Source of the DNA: Arcticibacter sp.
Lineage (GTDB): Bacteria; Bacteroidota; Bacteroidia; 2-12-FULL-35-15
Direction of reading: 5' to 3'
Assembly: GCA_021155045.1 (NCBI GenBank)
Contig: JAJNQB010000021.1
Coordinates: forward strand, 62,001 to 126,000
DNA length: 64,000 nucleotides
Shown here one piece after another: positions 25,038-33,600 of this stretch. The position numbers and the translations under genes were made by a program. The number at the start of each line of letters is the position of its first letter. The stretch's first letter is position 1. Below the pieces are notes generated by a model, which was given only the letters and a program-made list of their open reading frames with translations, had not been told where the DNA came from and did no database searches.

Positions 25038-25418
25038 TTATTGTTCAGCAAATGCAATAATATGTCCGTCTATATCACTCACATAGCCAACTTTATCCCC
25101 CCAGCTTCTTTCTGAAATTTCACTAATTAAAAGTGCTCCTGCTTTCAGTGCGCGTGATATATATTTTTCAGCATTGTGTACTTTGAGGTATAATTCGCAA
25201 CGAGGTATTCCATTTCCGGTTGAAGGATGTAGCGTTTTTGGAGTTAATATTTTAGCAATTCCATCCTCTGGCATTAAACCTAGTTTACAATCTTCTGATA
25301 GTTTAAATTCGGTCATTCCAGGAACATCTAAAAAGGTTTTTAAATCTAATGTTTTAGCGTAAAAAGCTTTACTTAAAGCTTGATTTTTGACATACAAAAT
25401 AAATTCAATCTCTTTCAT
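25038..25418 (-). CDS. VOC (glyoxalase/bleomycin resistance) family protein
   Basis: A 126-residue vicinal oxygen chelate protein with one pair of beta-alpha-beta-beta-beta modules. The ATG chosen begins MKEIEFILYVKNQALSKAFYAKTLD; an upstream extension would run into the previous gene. Metal-binding candidates are Glu/His in RCELYLKVHN and DIDGHIIAFAEQ. Small VOC proteins include lyases, dioxygenases and binding proteins, and the substrate cannot be told. It begins 8 bp after the ThiE-like gene, so belongs to that operon. Confidence 0.88.
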   Translation of the reverse strand: MKEIEFILYVKNQALSKAFYAKTLDLKTFLDVPGMTEFKLSEDCKLGLMPEDGIAKILTPKTLHPSTGNGIPRCELYLKVHNAEKYISRALKAGALLISEISERSWGDKVGYVSDIDGHIIAFAEQ

Positions 25419-25426
25419 AAAGATTT

Positions 25427-26062
25427 TTATTCTATTTTTATTTTTAATTCTTGACACTTTTCTATAATCTTATTAAACTCTTCAACAGGATTTTTTTTTC
25501 TCCAAATAGAACTATAAAAAGCCATCCCAGCAAAACCTAATTCATTCACTTTTTCAATATTTTCAATTGAAGTACCACCTCTTGCAATAATTTTTTTATC
25601 GGACTTACTTAAAGCAGATTTTAAGCTGTGCTCGGTGTAGCCCCCTTGATATTTGCTTGTTAAACTATCAAAAATAGGACTCAAAAAAGCGTAGTCATAA
25701 TTATAATTTTTTGTAGGACTAAGCATGCTACCTATATTTCCATAAGATGTTGTAATTATAGTATCGGGATTACGCATTTGAATAAATCGGGTATAAATAA
25801 AAGTTCTTATTCTTTTTTGGCGATGCTTTTTTGTATGATGAATTCCTTTTAAATTAAATTTTCTGGCAATTAAATGATGAGTATGTATCACAATTCGATT
25901 GTGATATTGAATAGGTATTTGTTTGATAAGCTCAATGGTTTTTTTTGTAGAAAGTTTGTGTTTTCTAAGATGAAAAGTTTCTAAACCTGCTTCAAAAAGT
26001 TTGGTGATGATTTTAGCTTCGTTTTCAATTTCGCTTGAACTAGAAATAACAATTATTTGCAT
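25427..26062 (-). CDS. Thiamine phosphate synthase-like (TenI/ThiE) protein
   Basis: A 211-residue TIM-barrel protein of the ThiE/TenI family. Visible elements are LETFHLRKH (the pyrimidine-binding QxR/K position as HLR), THHLIARKFNLKGIHH, AFLSPIFDSLTSK (the phosphate-binding SPxF-SK motif) and ARGGTSIENI. The Gln normally found in QLR of ThiE is His here and the middle of the barrel diverges (HTKKHRQKRIRT), so activity as ThiE is doubtful. TenI-type aminase or an unrelated pyrimidine salvage role is possible. No thi genes are nearby. The partner genes are a VOC protein and GGGP synthase. Confidence 0.78.
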   Translation of the reverse strand: MQIIVISSSSEIENEAKIITKLFEAGLETFHLRKHKLSTKKTIELIKQIPIQYHNRIVIHTHHLIARKFNLKGIHHTKKHRQKRIRTFIYTRFIQMRNPDTIITTSYGNIGSMLSPTKNYNYDYAFLSPIFDSLTSKYQGGYTEHSLKSALSKSDKKIIARGGTSIENIEKVNELGFAGMAFYSSIWRKKNPVEEFNKIIEKCQELKIKIE

Positions 26063-26071
26063 ATACCCCGT

Positions 26072-26806
26072 TTAAAATGAATGTATTGTTTGTGATATTT
26101 TTGAAATTAATTTTTCATCTTTTTCAATTGCATTTCCTACAACTATAATGTCTGCACCCGATTCACAGGCAGCATAAGCTTTTTCTGGGGAGTCAATTCC
26201 TCCTCCAATTACGAGTGGAATAGTTATCGATGATTTAACTTCTTTTATCATACTCTTGCTTATTGGTTTTTCCGCACCACTTCCCGCATCCATATATATC
26301 AATTTTAAACCAAGCATTTCCCCTGCCATTGCAGTGCAAAAAGCAATATCATTTTTTTCGTACGGAATAGGCTGTGTGTTGCTCATATAAACCGCAGAGG
26401 TTTGTTTGCCACTATCAATAAGCATATATCCAGTAGGGATAATTTCCAGCTTGCTTTTTTTAAGTAAAGGAGCCGCAACAACATGTTTTCCAATCAATAA
26501 ATCTGAATTTCTTCCAGAAATTAAAGAAAGTAAAAAAATACTGTCTGCTGAAGCGCTTATTTGCAAATTATTACCCGGAAAAATGATAATAGGAACGGTA
26601 CACTTTTTTTTAATTTCTTTAACACATTTTTCGAAATTTCCATTTGTAAGCAAACTCCCTCCAACCATTATAAAATCTACGTTTGTGGAATTTATTTTTT
26701 TTATTAAAGAGTTTGAATTGAATTTGTCTGGGTCTATTAAAACAGCAAAAGATTTTTTGCCTTTTCTTACGTTGTTCAAAATAATATTATAAACCCTTTT
26801 TTGCAT
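26072..26806 (-). CDS. Geranylgeranylglyceryl phosphate synthase family (GGGPS/PcrB)
   Basis: A 244-residue TIM-barrel prenyltransferase of the GGGPS/PcrB family, joining a polyprenyl diphosphate to glycerol-1-phosphate by an ether bond. Motifs: FAVLIDPDKFN near the N-terminus, VGGSLLTNGNFEKCV, PIIIFPGNN, YMDAGSGAEKPIS and PLVIGGGIDSPEKA with ADIIVVGNAIEKD. Bacteroidota members of group II have been shown to be GGGPS-like enzymes, yet their lipid products are not fully understood. The gene heads the three-gene cluster with the ThiE-like and VOC genes (9 and 8 bp gaps). Confidence 0.92.
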   Translation of the reverse strand: MQKRVYNIILNNVRKGKKSFAVLIDPDKFNSNSLIKKINSTNVDFIMVGGSLLTNGNFEKCVKEIKKKCTVPIIIFPGNNLQISASADSIFLLSLISGRNSDLLIGKHVVAAPLLKKSKLEIIPTGYMLIDSGKQTSAVYMSNTQPIPYEKNDIAFCTAMAGEMLGLKLIYMDAGSGAEKPISKSMIKEVKSSITIPLVIGGGIDSPEKAYAACESGADIIVVGNAIEKDEKLISKISQTIHSF

Positions 26807-26956
26807 TATTAAATAAAAATTTTAATTTAGCAATATTAATTAAATCATTTGAGTAGCTAAAATAAAAAATAAGGTAATCTTCTTTAATTTTTAGTTCTCG
26901 AATTTATTTCTGATATTTACACGATTTTCATATTTATATAAAAAAAACTAAATACT

Positions 26957-27997
26957 ATGAACACAGCAAAACAAAAAGTAAAATTAATAGCATTAATTTT
27001 TATTGGTTTGATTTGTAAATTTTCTACTCAAGCACAAGATTTATATCCTTTCTCGGATAAAGGAAAATATGGTTTCATTAATAAATCTGGTAAGGTTGTT
27101 ATTGCAGCGCAATTTGAATATGCAGATAAATTTTCTGAAGGTTTAGCAATTGTTAAGCAAGGCGGTAAAAGAGGTTTTATTGATGCTACCGGCAAAATGG
27201 TTATTCCAGCGCAATATGATCAAAAAATTGATGGCTATTTCTCTGATGGTTTAGCATGTGTTAAACAAGGAAGTAAATATTCATATATCGATAAAACAGG
27301 AAAAACAGTAATTGAACCGAAGTGTGAACATGCATATAAATTTTCAGGTGGAATGGCTCGTATTCAGGTAGGACTAAAATTTGCTTACATTGATAAAACA
27401 GGGAATATTGTTATTAAACCGGAATATGATGGAGGATGGGATTTTAAAGAAGGGTTAGCGCGTGTTAAAAAAGGAGGCAAGTGGGGTTTTATAGATAAAA
27501 CAGGAAAAGTTGCAGTAGATTTTATTTATGATGAAGCTTTTGAATTTTCAGAAGGACTAGCAAACGTTAGGGTAGGTGATGAAAAAACAGGAAAATGGGG
27601 ATTCGTTGACAAAACAGGTAAGGTAGCAATTCAACCACAATTTGATAAAGCCTATTTCTTTTCTGATGGCTTAGCATGTATTCGTGTTGGAGATTTTAAA
27701 ACAGGTAAATTTGGTTATATTGATAAAACAGGAAAAGTAGTAATTAACCCAATTTACTCAGGTGCATATCCTTTTAGTGATGGTGTTGCTTGCGTAAGTA
27801 CTTCGCCTATTGTTAGCGGAAGTTTAAAAGATGCAAGATGGCAATATATTGATAAAACAGGAAAAATTGTTGTTTCAAAAGGTTCGGAATATTATGCCGA
27901 TTTTAATAATGGCTTAGCATACGTTCGATACGATGGAACATACAGCTATATTGATAAAACAGGAAAAATTGTTTGGTCTGCATCAGCAGAAAAATAA
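26957..27997 (+). CDS. Exported WG-repeat protein
   Basis: A 346-residue protein with a signal peptide (about residues 1-26, ending TQAQ) followed by nine WG repeats (KWG family), each built on [YWF]-[GS]-[FY]-[IV]-[DN]-K-[TS]-G-K-hydrophobic-V-[IV], about 35-40 residues apart. They would form a closed or open beta-propeller-like solenoid on the cell surface or in the periplasm. WG-repeat proteins occur as envelope or secreted binding proteins; the ligand is unknown. The gene stands alone and ends at a strong terminator. Confidence 0.9.
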   Translation: MNTAKQKVKLIALIFIGLICKFSTQAQDLYPFSDKGKYGFINKSGKVVIAAQFEYADKFSEGLAIVKQGGKRGFIDATGKMVIPAQYDQKIDGYFSDGLACVKQGSKYSYIDKTGKTVIEPKCEHAYKFSGGMARIQVGLKFAYIDKTGNIVIKPEYDGGWDFKEGLARVKKGGKWGFIDKTGKVAVDFIYDEAFEFSEGLANVRVGDEKTGKWGFVDKTGKVAIQPQFDKAYFFSDGLACIRVGDFKTGKFGYIDKTGKVVINPIYSGAYPFSDGVACVSTSPIVSGSLKDARWQYIDKTGKIVVSKGSEYYADFNNGLAYVRYDGTYSYIDKTGKIVWSASAEK

Positions 27998-28017
27998 AAA
28001 GGATAAGTATTTTAATC

Positions 28018-28070
28018 ATTGCGAAATTTGTTTGTTACATCAATAACAACTAATTTCGCAATTCTTTTTT
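28018..28070 (+). terminator. Rho-independent terminator after the WG-repeat gene
   Basis: A 10-bp perfect stem (ATTGCGAAAT, 28018-28027, with ATTTCGCAAT, 28053-28062) encloses an inner small stem TGTTA...TAACA, and is followed by CTTTTTT. It ends the transcript 27 bp before the ahcY start codon. Confidence 0.8.
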
Positions 28071-28096
28071 AATAAAATAATAACTAAAAAAACAAA

Positions 28097-29413
28097 ATGG
28101 CAACATCGGTGGAAAAATTTGTAAAATACAAAGTAAAAGACATGTCTCTTGCAGAATGGGGACGTAAAGAAATAAAATTAGCTGAAGCAGAAATGCCAGG
28201 ATTAATGGCATTACGTGCTGAATATAGTAAACAAAAACCATTAAAAGATGCACGCATTGCCGGTTGTTTACACATGACAATTCAAACAGCAGTGCTTATC
28301 GAAACTTTGGTAGAATTAGGTGCAGAAGTAACATGGAGTTCTTGTAATATTTTTTCTACTCAAGATCACGCAGCAGCAGCTATTGCAGCAGCAGGTATTT
28401 CAGTTTATGCTTGGAAAGGAATGAATGAACAAGAATTTGATTGGTGTATCGAACAAACATTGTTTTTTGGTGAAGAAAGAAAACCATTAAACATGATTTT
28501 GGATGATGGAGGAGATTTAACCAATATGGTATTTGATAAATTTCCTGAATTAATAAAAGGGATCAAAGGTTTATCGGAAGAAACAACAACAGGAGTTCAT
28601 CGGTTGTACGAAAGAATGAAAAACGGAACATTACATATGCCTGCAATTAACGTTAATGATTCTGTTACAAAATCTAAATTCGATAATAAATATGGTTGTC
28701 GCGAATCATTAGTAGATGCAATTCGTAGAGCTACAGATTTAATGTTGGCAGGAAAAGTTGCTGTGGTTGCTGGTTATGGTGATGTTGGAAAGGGCTCTGC
28801 AGAATCATTATCATCGCAAGGTGTTCGAGTTATTGTAACTGAAATAGATCCAATTTGCGCTTTACAAGCTGCGATGGATGGTTATCAAGTTATGAAAATG
28901 GATAATGCAATTAAAGAGGCTGATATCATTGTAACGGCAACTGGAAATAAAAACATTATTGTTGACCGTCATTTCAAAGCAATGAAACACAATGCAATCG
29001 TTTGTAATATAGGACATTTCGATAATGAAATTGATATGGCATGGTTAAACAAAAATCATGGAAATACTAAAGATGTTATTAAACCACAAGTAGATAAATA
29101 TACTGTTGATGGAAAAGATATTATTGTTTTAGCTGAAGGTCGTTTAGTAAATTTAGGTTGTGCAACAGGTCATCCATCTTTTGTTATGAGTAATTCATTC
29201 ACTAACCAAACATTAGCCCAATTGGAATTATGGTTACATTCTGATAAATATGAAAACAAAGTTTACACTTTACCAAAACATTTAGATGAAAAAGTAGCTC
29301 GATTACATTTAGGAAAAATTAATTGTGAATTAGATGTATTGTCTAAAGACCAAGCTGATTATATTGGAGTAAAGGTGGAAGGCCCCTTTAAATCAGACGC
29401 ATACAGATACTAA
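28097..29413 (+). CDS. ahcY: Adenosylhomocysteinase (S-adenosylhomocysteine hydrolase)
   Basis: A 438-residue NAD-dependent enzyme that reversibly hydrolyses S-adenosylhomocysteine to adenosine and homocysteine, completing the activated methyl cycle. Landmarks: RIAGCLHMTIQTAVLIETLVELGAEV, WSSCNIFSTQDHAAAAI, the NAD-binding GYGDVGKGSAESL, NIGHFDNEIDM and the C-terminal KLNC-like region ending KSDAYRY with the conserved Lys-x-x-x-Tyr-Arg-Tyr. Length is typical (about 430-440). It follows a terminator and ends at another strong one, so it appears to be a single-gene transcript. Confidence 0.98.
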   Translation: MATSVEKFVKYKVKDMSLAEWGRKEIKLAEAEMPGLMALRAEYSKQKPLKDARIAGCLHMTIQTAVLIETLVELGAEVTWSSCNIFSTQDHAAAAIAAAGISVYAWKGMNEQEFDWCIEQTLFFGEERKPLNMILDDGGDLTNMVFDKFPELIKGIKGLSEETTTGVHRLYERMKNGTLHMPAINVNDSVTKSKFDNKYGCRESLVDAIRRATDLMLAGKVAVVAGYGDVGKGSAESLSSQGVRVIVTEIDPICALQAAMDGYQVMKMDNAIKEADIIVTATGNKNIIVDRHFKAMKHNAIVCNIGHFDNEIDMAWLNKNHGNTKDVIKPQVDKYTVDGKDIIVLAEGRLVNLGCATGHPSFVMSNSFTNQTLAQLELWLHSDKYENKVYTLPKHLDEKVARLHLGKINCELDVLSKDQADYIGVKVEGPFKSDAYRY

Positions 29414-29438
29414 TAAAAAATTCAAATAGATTAAAAAG

Positions 29439-29466
29439 ACGCTTGTAATTTTTACAAGCGTTTTTT
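29439..29466. terminator. Rho-independent terminator between ahcY and the next gene
   Basis: Perfect 10-bp stem ACGCTTGTAA / TTACAAGCGT with a TTT loop and a T5 tail on the plus strand; on the minus strand AAAAAG/CTTTTT flanks mirror it, so it can also end the convergent Rieske-like gene, whose stop codon overlaps its right edge. Confidence 0.85.
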
Positions 29467-29887
29467 AGTTATAGATATGAAGGATGCTTCCATCAAATGT
29501 TGTGTTGTAAGATTTTAAAGGAAGCCCAGCAGGCGCTTGTACAACAGAACCATCGTAAATTGAAAATTTTGAATGACAACAAGTGTCAGTAGCAATAATA
29601 TTTGTGTTATCTACAACAACCGTTGCACAAGGATCATTTGATTGATAAGTACAATTTCTATCGTAAGCCATAAATTCGGTTGGCGTTTTTCTATAAACCA
29701 AAATACCTCTAACTCCGCCTGCAACATAAACCCAGCCACCTGTTACTTGCAAATTAATATAACTTGGATTGTTGATTTGTAAATATAAATCAACATTCAC
29801 CATAGGAATAGTATTGTCGGCTTCTTTTTTGCAAGCATCAAATATTATTAATGAAACAAATGCTAATATGAAAACTATTTTTTTCAT
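29465..29887 (-). CDS. Rieske-like lipoprotein with non-canonical cysteine pattern
   Basis: A 140-residue lipoprotein (lipobox FDAC, Cys19) followed by a beta-rich domain resembling the Rieske fold: RKTPTEFMAYDRNCTYQ, then NDPCATV, then TDTCCHSKFSIYDGSVVQAPAGLPLKSYN, which has the FS..DGS...PA..PL..Y pattern found after the second Rieske motif. The canonical CxH and CxxH ligands are absent: four Cys (Cys-x8-Cys, then an adjacent Cys-Cys) occupy the cluster region with only one His next to them. I infer a Rieske-fold relative that either binds a different cluster or has disulfides. The terminator is shared with ahcY. Confidence 0.62.
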   Translation of the reverse strand: MKKIVFILAFVSLIIFDACKKEADNTIPMVNVDLYLQINNPSYINLQVTGGWVYVAGGVRGILVYRKTPTEFMAYDRNCTYQSNDPCATVVVDNTNIIATDTCCHSKFSIYDGSVVQAPAGLPLKSYNTTFDGSILHIYN

Positions 29888-29979
29888 TGTGCAATTACAA
29901 ATTTACAAACATTAAATGAAACAAAATATTTTATAAAATATAAATGTATTTTTGTAGTTCTAAAATTAAAATAATCGAT

Positions 29980-30288
29980 TTGAAAAATTTATCAAAAAAA
30001 ATAATAGTACTCTTTATTTGTTTTCTTCCCATGGTTGCAGTTTGCCAAGAAACTAAAACAGAGAAGGCTCCTCAAACGAGTAAAGCACAAAAGAAAAAAG
30101 CAAAACAAAAGTGGAAAGAAGATAGAAAAATGGAAATGGAGCATGCTAAAATAGTAAAACAACATCATAAGCGACTTCAAACTAAGGAAACAAGAAAAAG
30201 AATGAAGCAAGAAAAAAAGAAAAGTAATAAGTTAAGAGAGAATAAAAGAGAATTTTTTCTAATCAGATGGTTTAAGTTCAGGAAATAA
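29980..30288 (+). CDS. Small lysine-rich exported protein
   Basis: About 102 residues from a TTG start that begins a clean signal peptide (KNLSKKIIVLFICFLPMVAVCQ); an ATG 36 bp upstream is in frame but overlaps a TATTTTTG -7-like box at 29947-29954, so the TTG start seems more likely. The mature part is strongly basic and helical (runs of K, E, R, for example AQKKKAKQKWKEDRKMEMEHAK) ending RWFKFRK. I recognise no family. It could bind nucleic acid or anionic polymers at the surface. A similar composition is seen in the lipoprotein at 43103-43339. Confidence 0.6.
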   Translation: MKNLSKKIIVLFICFLPMVAVCQETKTEKAPQTSKAQKKKAKQKWKEDRKMEMEHAKIVKQHHKRLQTKETRKRMKQEKKKSNKLRENKREFFLIRWFKFRK

Positions 30289-30608
30289 ATTTAAAATATT
30301 TAACATTTTTTGTAACTTTTGTAAAATAAATTTGTATAATTGCATATTCAAATTTCTTTGAACAACATCCCACTAATTTTATTGTACAGTTTTCTGTAAC
30401 GTTTGCCAGTAATTTTTATGAATGATTAAATAGCCTGATTCCTTTGGAATTAATGCTGTTTGGGTTTAGTTTGAATGTAATAAAATTGCATTAAAAAAAG
30501 AGTGAATTATTTGTGAGTAAAAAATTTGTAAATCAAATTGAAATATTCCTATATTTACGCACTTTAAATTTTTGCACGAATTTATTTAACAATATAATAA
30601 TATATAAT
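30289..30608. other. Upstream region of the TonB receptor gene
   Basis: About 320 bp with no credible reading frame. AT-rich with a G-rich stretch (TTTGGGTTTAG) near 30465. A promoter-like TTG-N21-TATATTTA lies at 30526-30557, so the 5' untranslated leader of the receptor gene would be about 45 nt. No known riboswitch was recognised. Confidence 0.5.
30526..30557 (+). promoter_or_regulatory. Candidate promoter of the receptor/secreted protein/PorV operon
   Basis: TTG (30526-30528), 21-nt spacer, TATATTTA (30550-30557), one mismatch from TAnnTTTG. Transcription would begin near 30563, about 45 nt upstream of the receptor start codon. Confidence 0.35.
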
Positions 30609-33600
30609 ATGCTACGAAAATTACTTTCTACATTATCTATTGTAGTTGCATCAGCGGGTTTTGTTATGTCACAAAATGAAGCCGCAATCAAAGTTAAACT
30701 TATTGATAAAGCTAATAAGGAAACCATTCCTTTTGCAAACGTATTAGTTGAAATTGGTGGTATTCAAGCTGCGGTTGGTACAACTAATATCGATGGTGAG
30801 GTAACAATTAAACCCCTTAATCCTGGTAAATATAATGTTAAGGCAACCTATGTTGGTTATCAAGCCGTTCAAATGGATAATGTTTCAGTATCTGTAGGTA
30901 AAACTACATATTTGAATATTGAAATGACTGCAGGACAGCAATTAGATGTTGTTGAGGTGGTTGAATGGACTAAACCTTTAATTGACCCAGATACAAAATC
31001 AGGAGGTACTGTAACTGCCGAAGAATACAGAAATATGGCTACAAAAAATATTAACTCTGTAGCTTCTACTACTGCTGGTGTTTACCAAAAAGATGAAGGG
31101 GAGGCAGTTAGTGTTCGTGGTGCCCGTTCTGATGGTACTATTTATTTTGTTGATGGTCAAAAAGTAATTGGTAGTTCAGGAGTTCCTCAATCAAGCGTTG
31201 AACAAATTACCGTAATTACGGGTGGTACTCCTCCTGAATATGGAGATGCTACGGGTGGTATTATCTCAATTACCACAAAAGGTCCTGCTAGTAAATATAC
31301 CGGAGGTATTGAATTAATGACTTCTGGTTTAGGAGAAAAAGATGGAAAAAGTAGAGGCTTAGATGCTTATGGATATAACTTTATTGGATTTAGTGTAAAT
31401 GGACCTTTATTAACCAAAAAAGATTCTGCAAGTGGTGTTAAAAAATCTGTATTAGGATTTAGTTTAGCTGGTGAGATGGTAAGTGAAAAAGATCCTGCCC
31501 CATCGGCTGGTGGTTTTTACCAAATTAAAAAAGAGAAATTAGAAAATTTAGAACAAAATCCATTACGTCCATCTCCCCAAGGTCAAGGATTTGTGTTGAA
31601 CTCTGAATATGTAACAAGCGATGATATTGAAAAAATTAAAGCTAGAAATAATGTTGGACAACAAGCATTAAGATTAAATGGAAAAATAATTTATCAACCA
31701 ACTCCAACAATGACAATAACTGTTGGAGGTTCTGTAGATTATTCTAAAAAACATGATTTTACTTATGAATACGCATTGTTTAATCCCGTAAATAATGCAC
31801 AAATAATAGAAAACACTTGGCGTTCTTATGTGAAGCTAACACAACGCTTTAATAGTAATTCAACTGCCGAAGAAGAAAAAGCTTCATCAATCATCAAAAA
31901 TGCGTACTTCACATTACAAGTTAGTTATGCAAAAACAAACAAAAAAACCCAAGATGATAACCATAAAGGCAATATTTTTGATTACGGCTATATTGGAAAA
32001 TTCACTCAGACACGTAAACCAAGTTACCAACCAGAAGAAAGATATTATGATTTAAATGGTGATGGATCACCTGACACCACTTATGCATGGTGGCAAAATG
32101 GTTTTCAAGATGTTAGCTTAGCATATACTCCAGGAGAACAAAACCCAACAGGAACTCCTTACACAAATTATTATTTTGCAAATACGCCTGCCGATCAGAT
32201 ATTCAATATTTTTAATGTGCAACAAGGATTTGGAATGATAAATGGAGATCGTCCTAGGAATGTTTACTCGATGTGGTACAATACTGGTCGTCAATTCAAT
32301 GCATATTTCAATGAAAATACAACACAATTTCGTGTGTTTGCTAACTTTTCTGCAGATATTAAAAAGCATGCAATTCAGTTAGGTTTTGAATACGAACAAC
32401 GTGTGGCGAGAAATCATAGTCTAAATCCTATTGGTTTGTGGACTCAAATGCGCCAGATTGCAAATTATCATTTGAGCAATTTAGATACTATTCCTATTCT
32501 TAATACAGATGTTCATTATTTTCCTGATGGTACAATCGATAATACATTCTCTTATTACGATTTCAATCGCCTAGATGATGGAACAATGACTGAATTTGGT
32601 AGAAACATCAGAAATCAATTGGGTTTGTCATCTACTGATTGGGTGGATACAGACTCGTATGATCCTTCAACCTTTAGTATCGATATGTTTAGTGCTGATG
32701 ATTTATTAAACATTGGAGGTACAAGTTATGTTAGTTATTATGGTTATGACCATAAAGGAAATAAACTAAAAGGAAATCCTTCATTAGATGATTTTTTTAC
32801 TAAGAAAGATGCAAATGGAAATTATACTCGTGAAATAGGTGCTTATCAGCCTATTTACATTGCAGGATATATTCAAGATCAATTTGATTTTAAAGATTTG
32901 AAATTCCGTGTAGGTGTTCGTGTAGATAGATTTGATGCTAATCAAAAAGTGTTAAAAGATAAATACTTGTTGTACGAAGCGAAGACTGCCGGAGAAGTAA
33001 ATTACAGCTTGTTCCCATCAAATACTCGTCCATCAAATGTAGGTGATGATTATGTGGTTTATGTAAATGATTTTAATAATCCTTCTGCAATTGTGGGTTA
33101 TAGAAATGGTGATACATGGTATAATTCACAAGGTGTTGAAGTAACTGACCCAGGAACATCATTAGCTGGATCTAATACTGTTGATGGTCGTATTAAACCT
33201 TATCTTGTAAATCCTTCGAAAACAAGTGCTTATGACATAAATTCGAAGGCTTTTAAAGATTATGTCCCTCAAATTAACGTAATGCCACGTATAGCTTTTG
33301 CATTCCCAATTTCTGATATGGCAAATTTCTTTGCACATTACGATGTTTTAACACAACGCCCACCAAGTTTTAATAGAATGTCGCCTGTTCAGTACATGAA
33401 TATGCAATTTAACCCTGGAGATTATATTAACAATCCAAACTTAAAACCAGAAAGAACGACAGAATACGAGTTAGGATTTGCTCAAGTGTTAAATGAAAAG
33501 AAAAATTCAGTTTTAACATTATCAGCATTTTATCGTGAGTTAAGAGATATGATTCAAACCACTTCTGTATATCAAGCATATCCTATCACTTATTATTCGT

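Noticed and set aside
26406..26792. A 128-codon antisense frame in the GGGP synthase gene
   Set aside because: Hydrophobic translation arises from reverse reading of a conserved enzyme gene.
28018..28096. Possible SAM/SAH riboswitch upstream of ahcY
   Set aside because: The hairpin has a T6 tail placing it as terminator of the WG-repeat gene; no SAH or SAM riboswitch core was recognised in the 27-bp leader.
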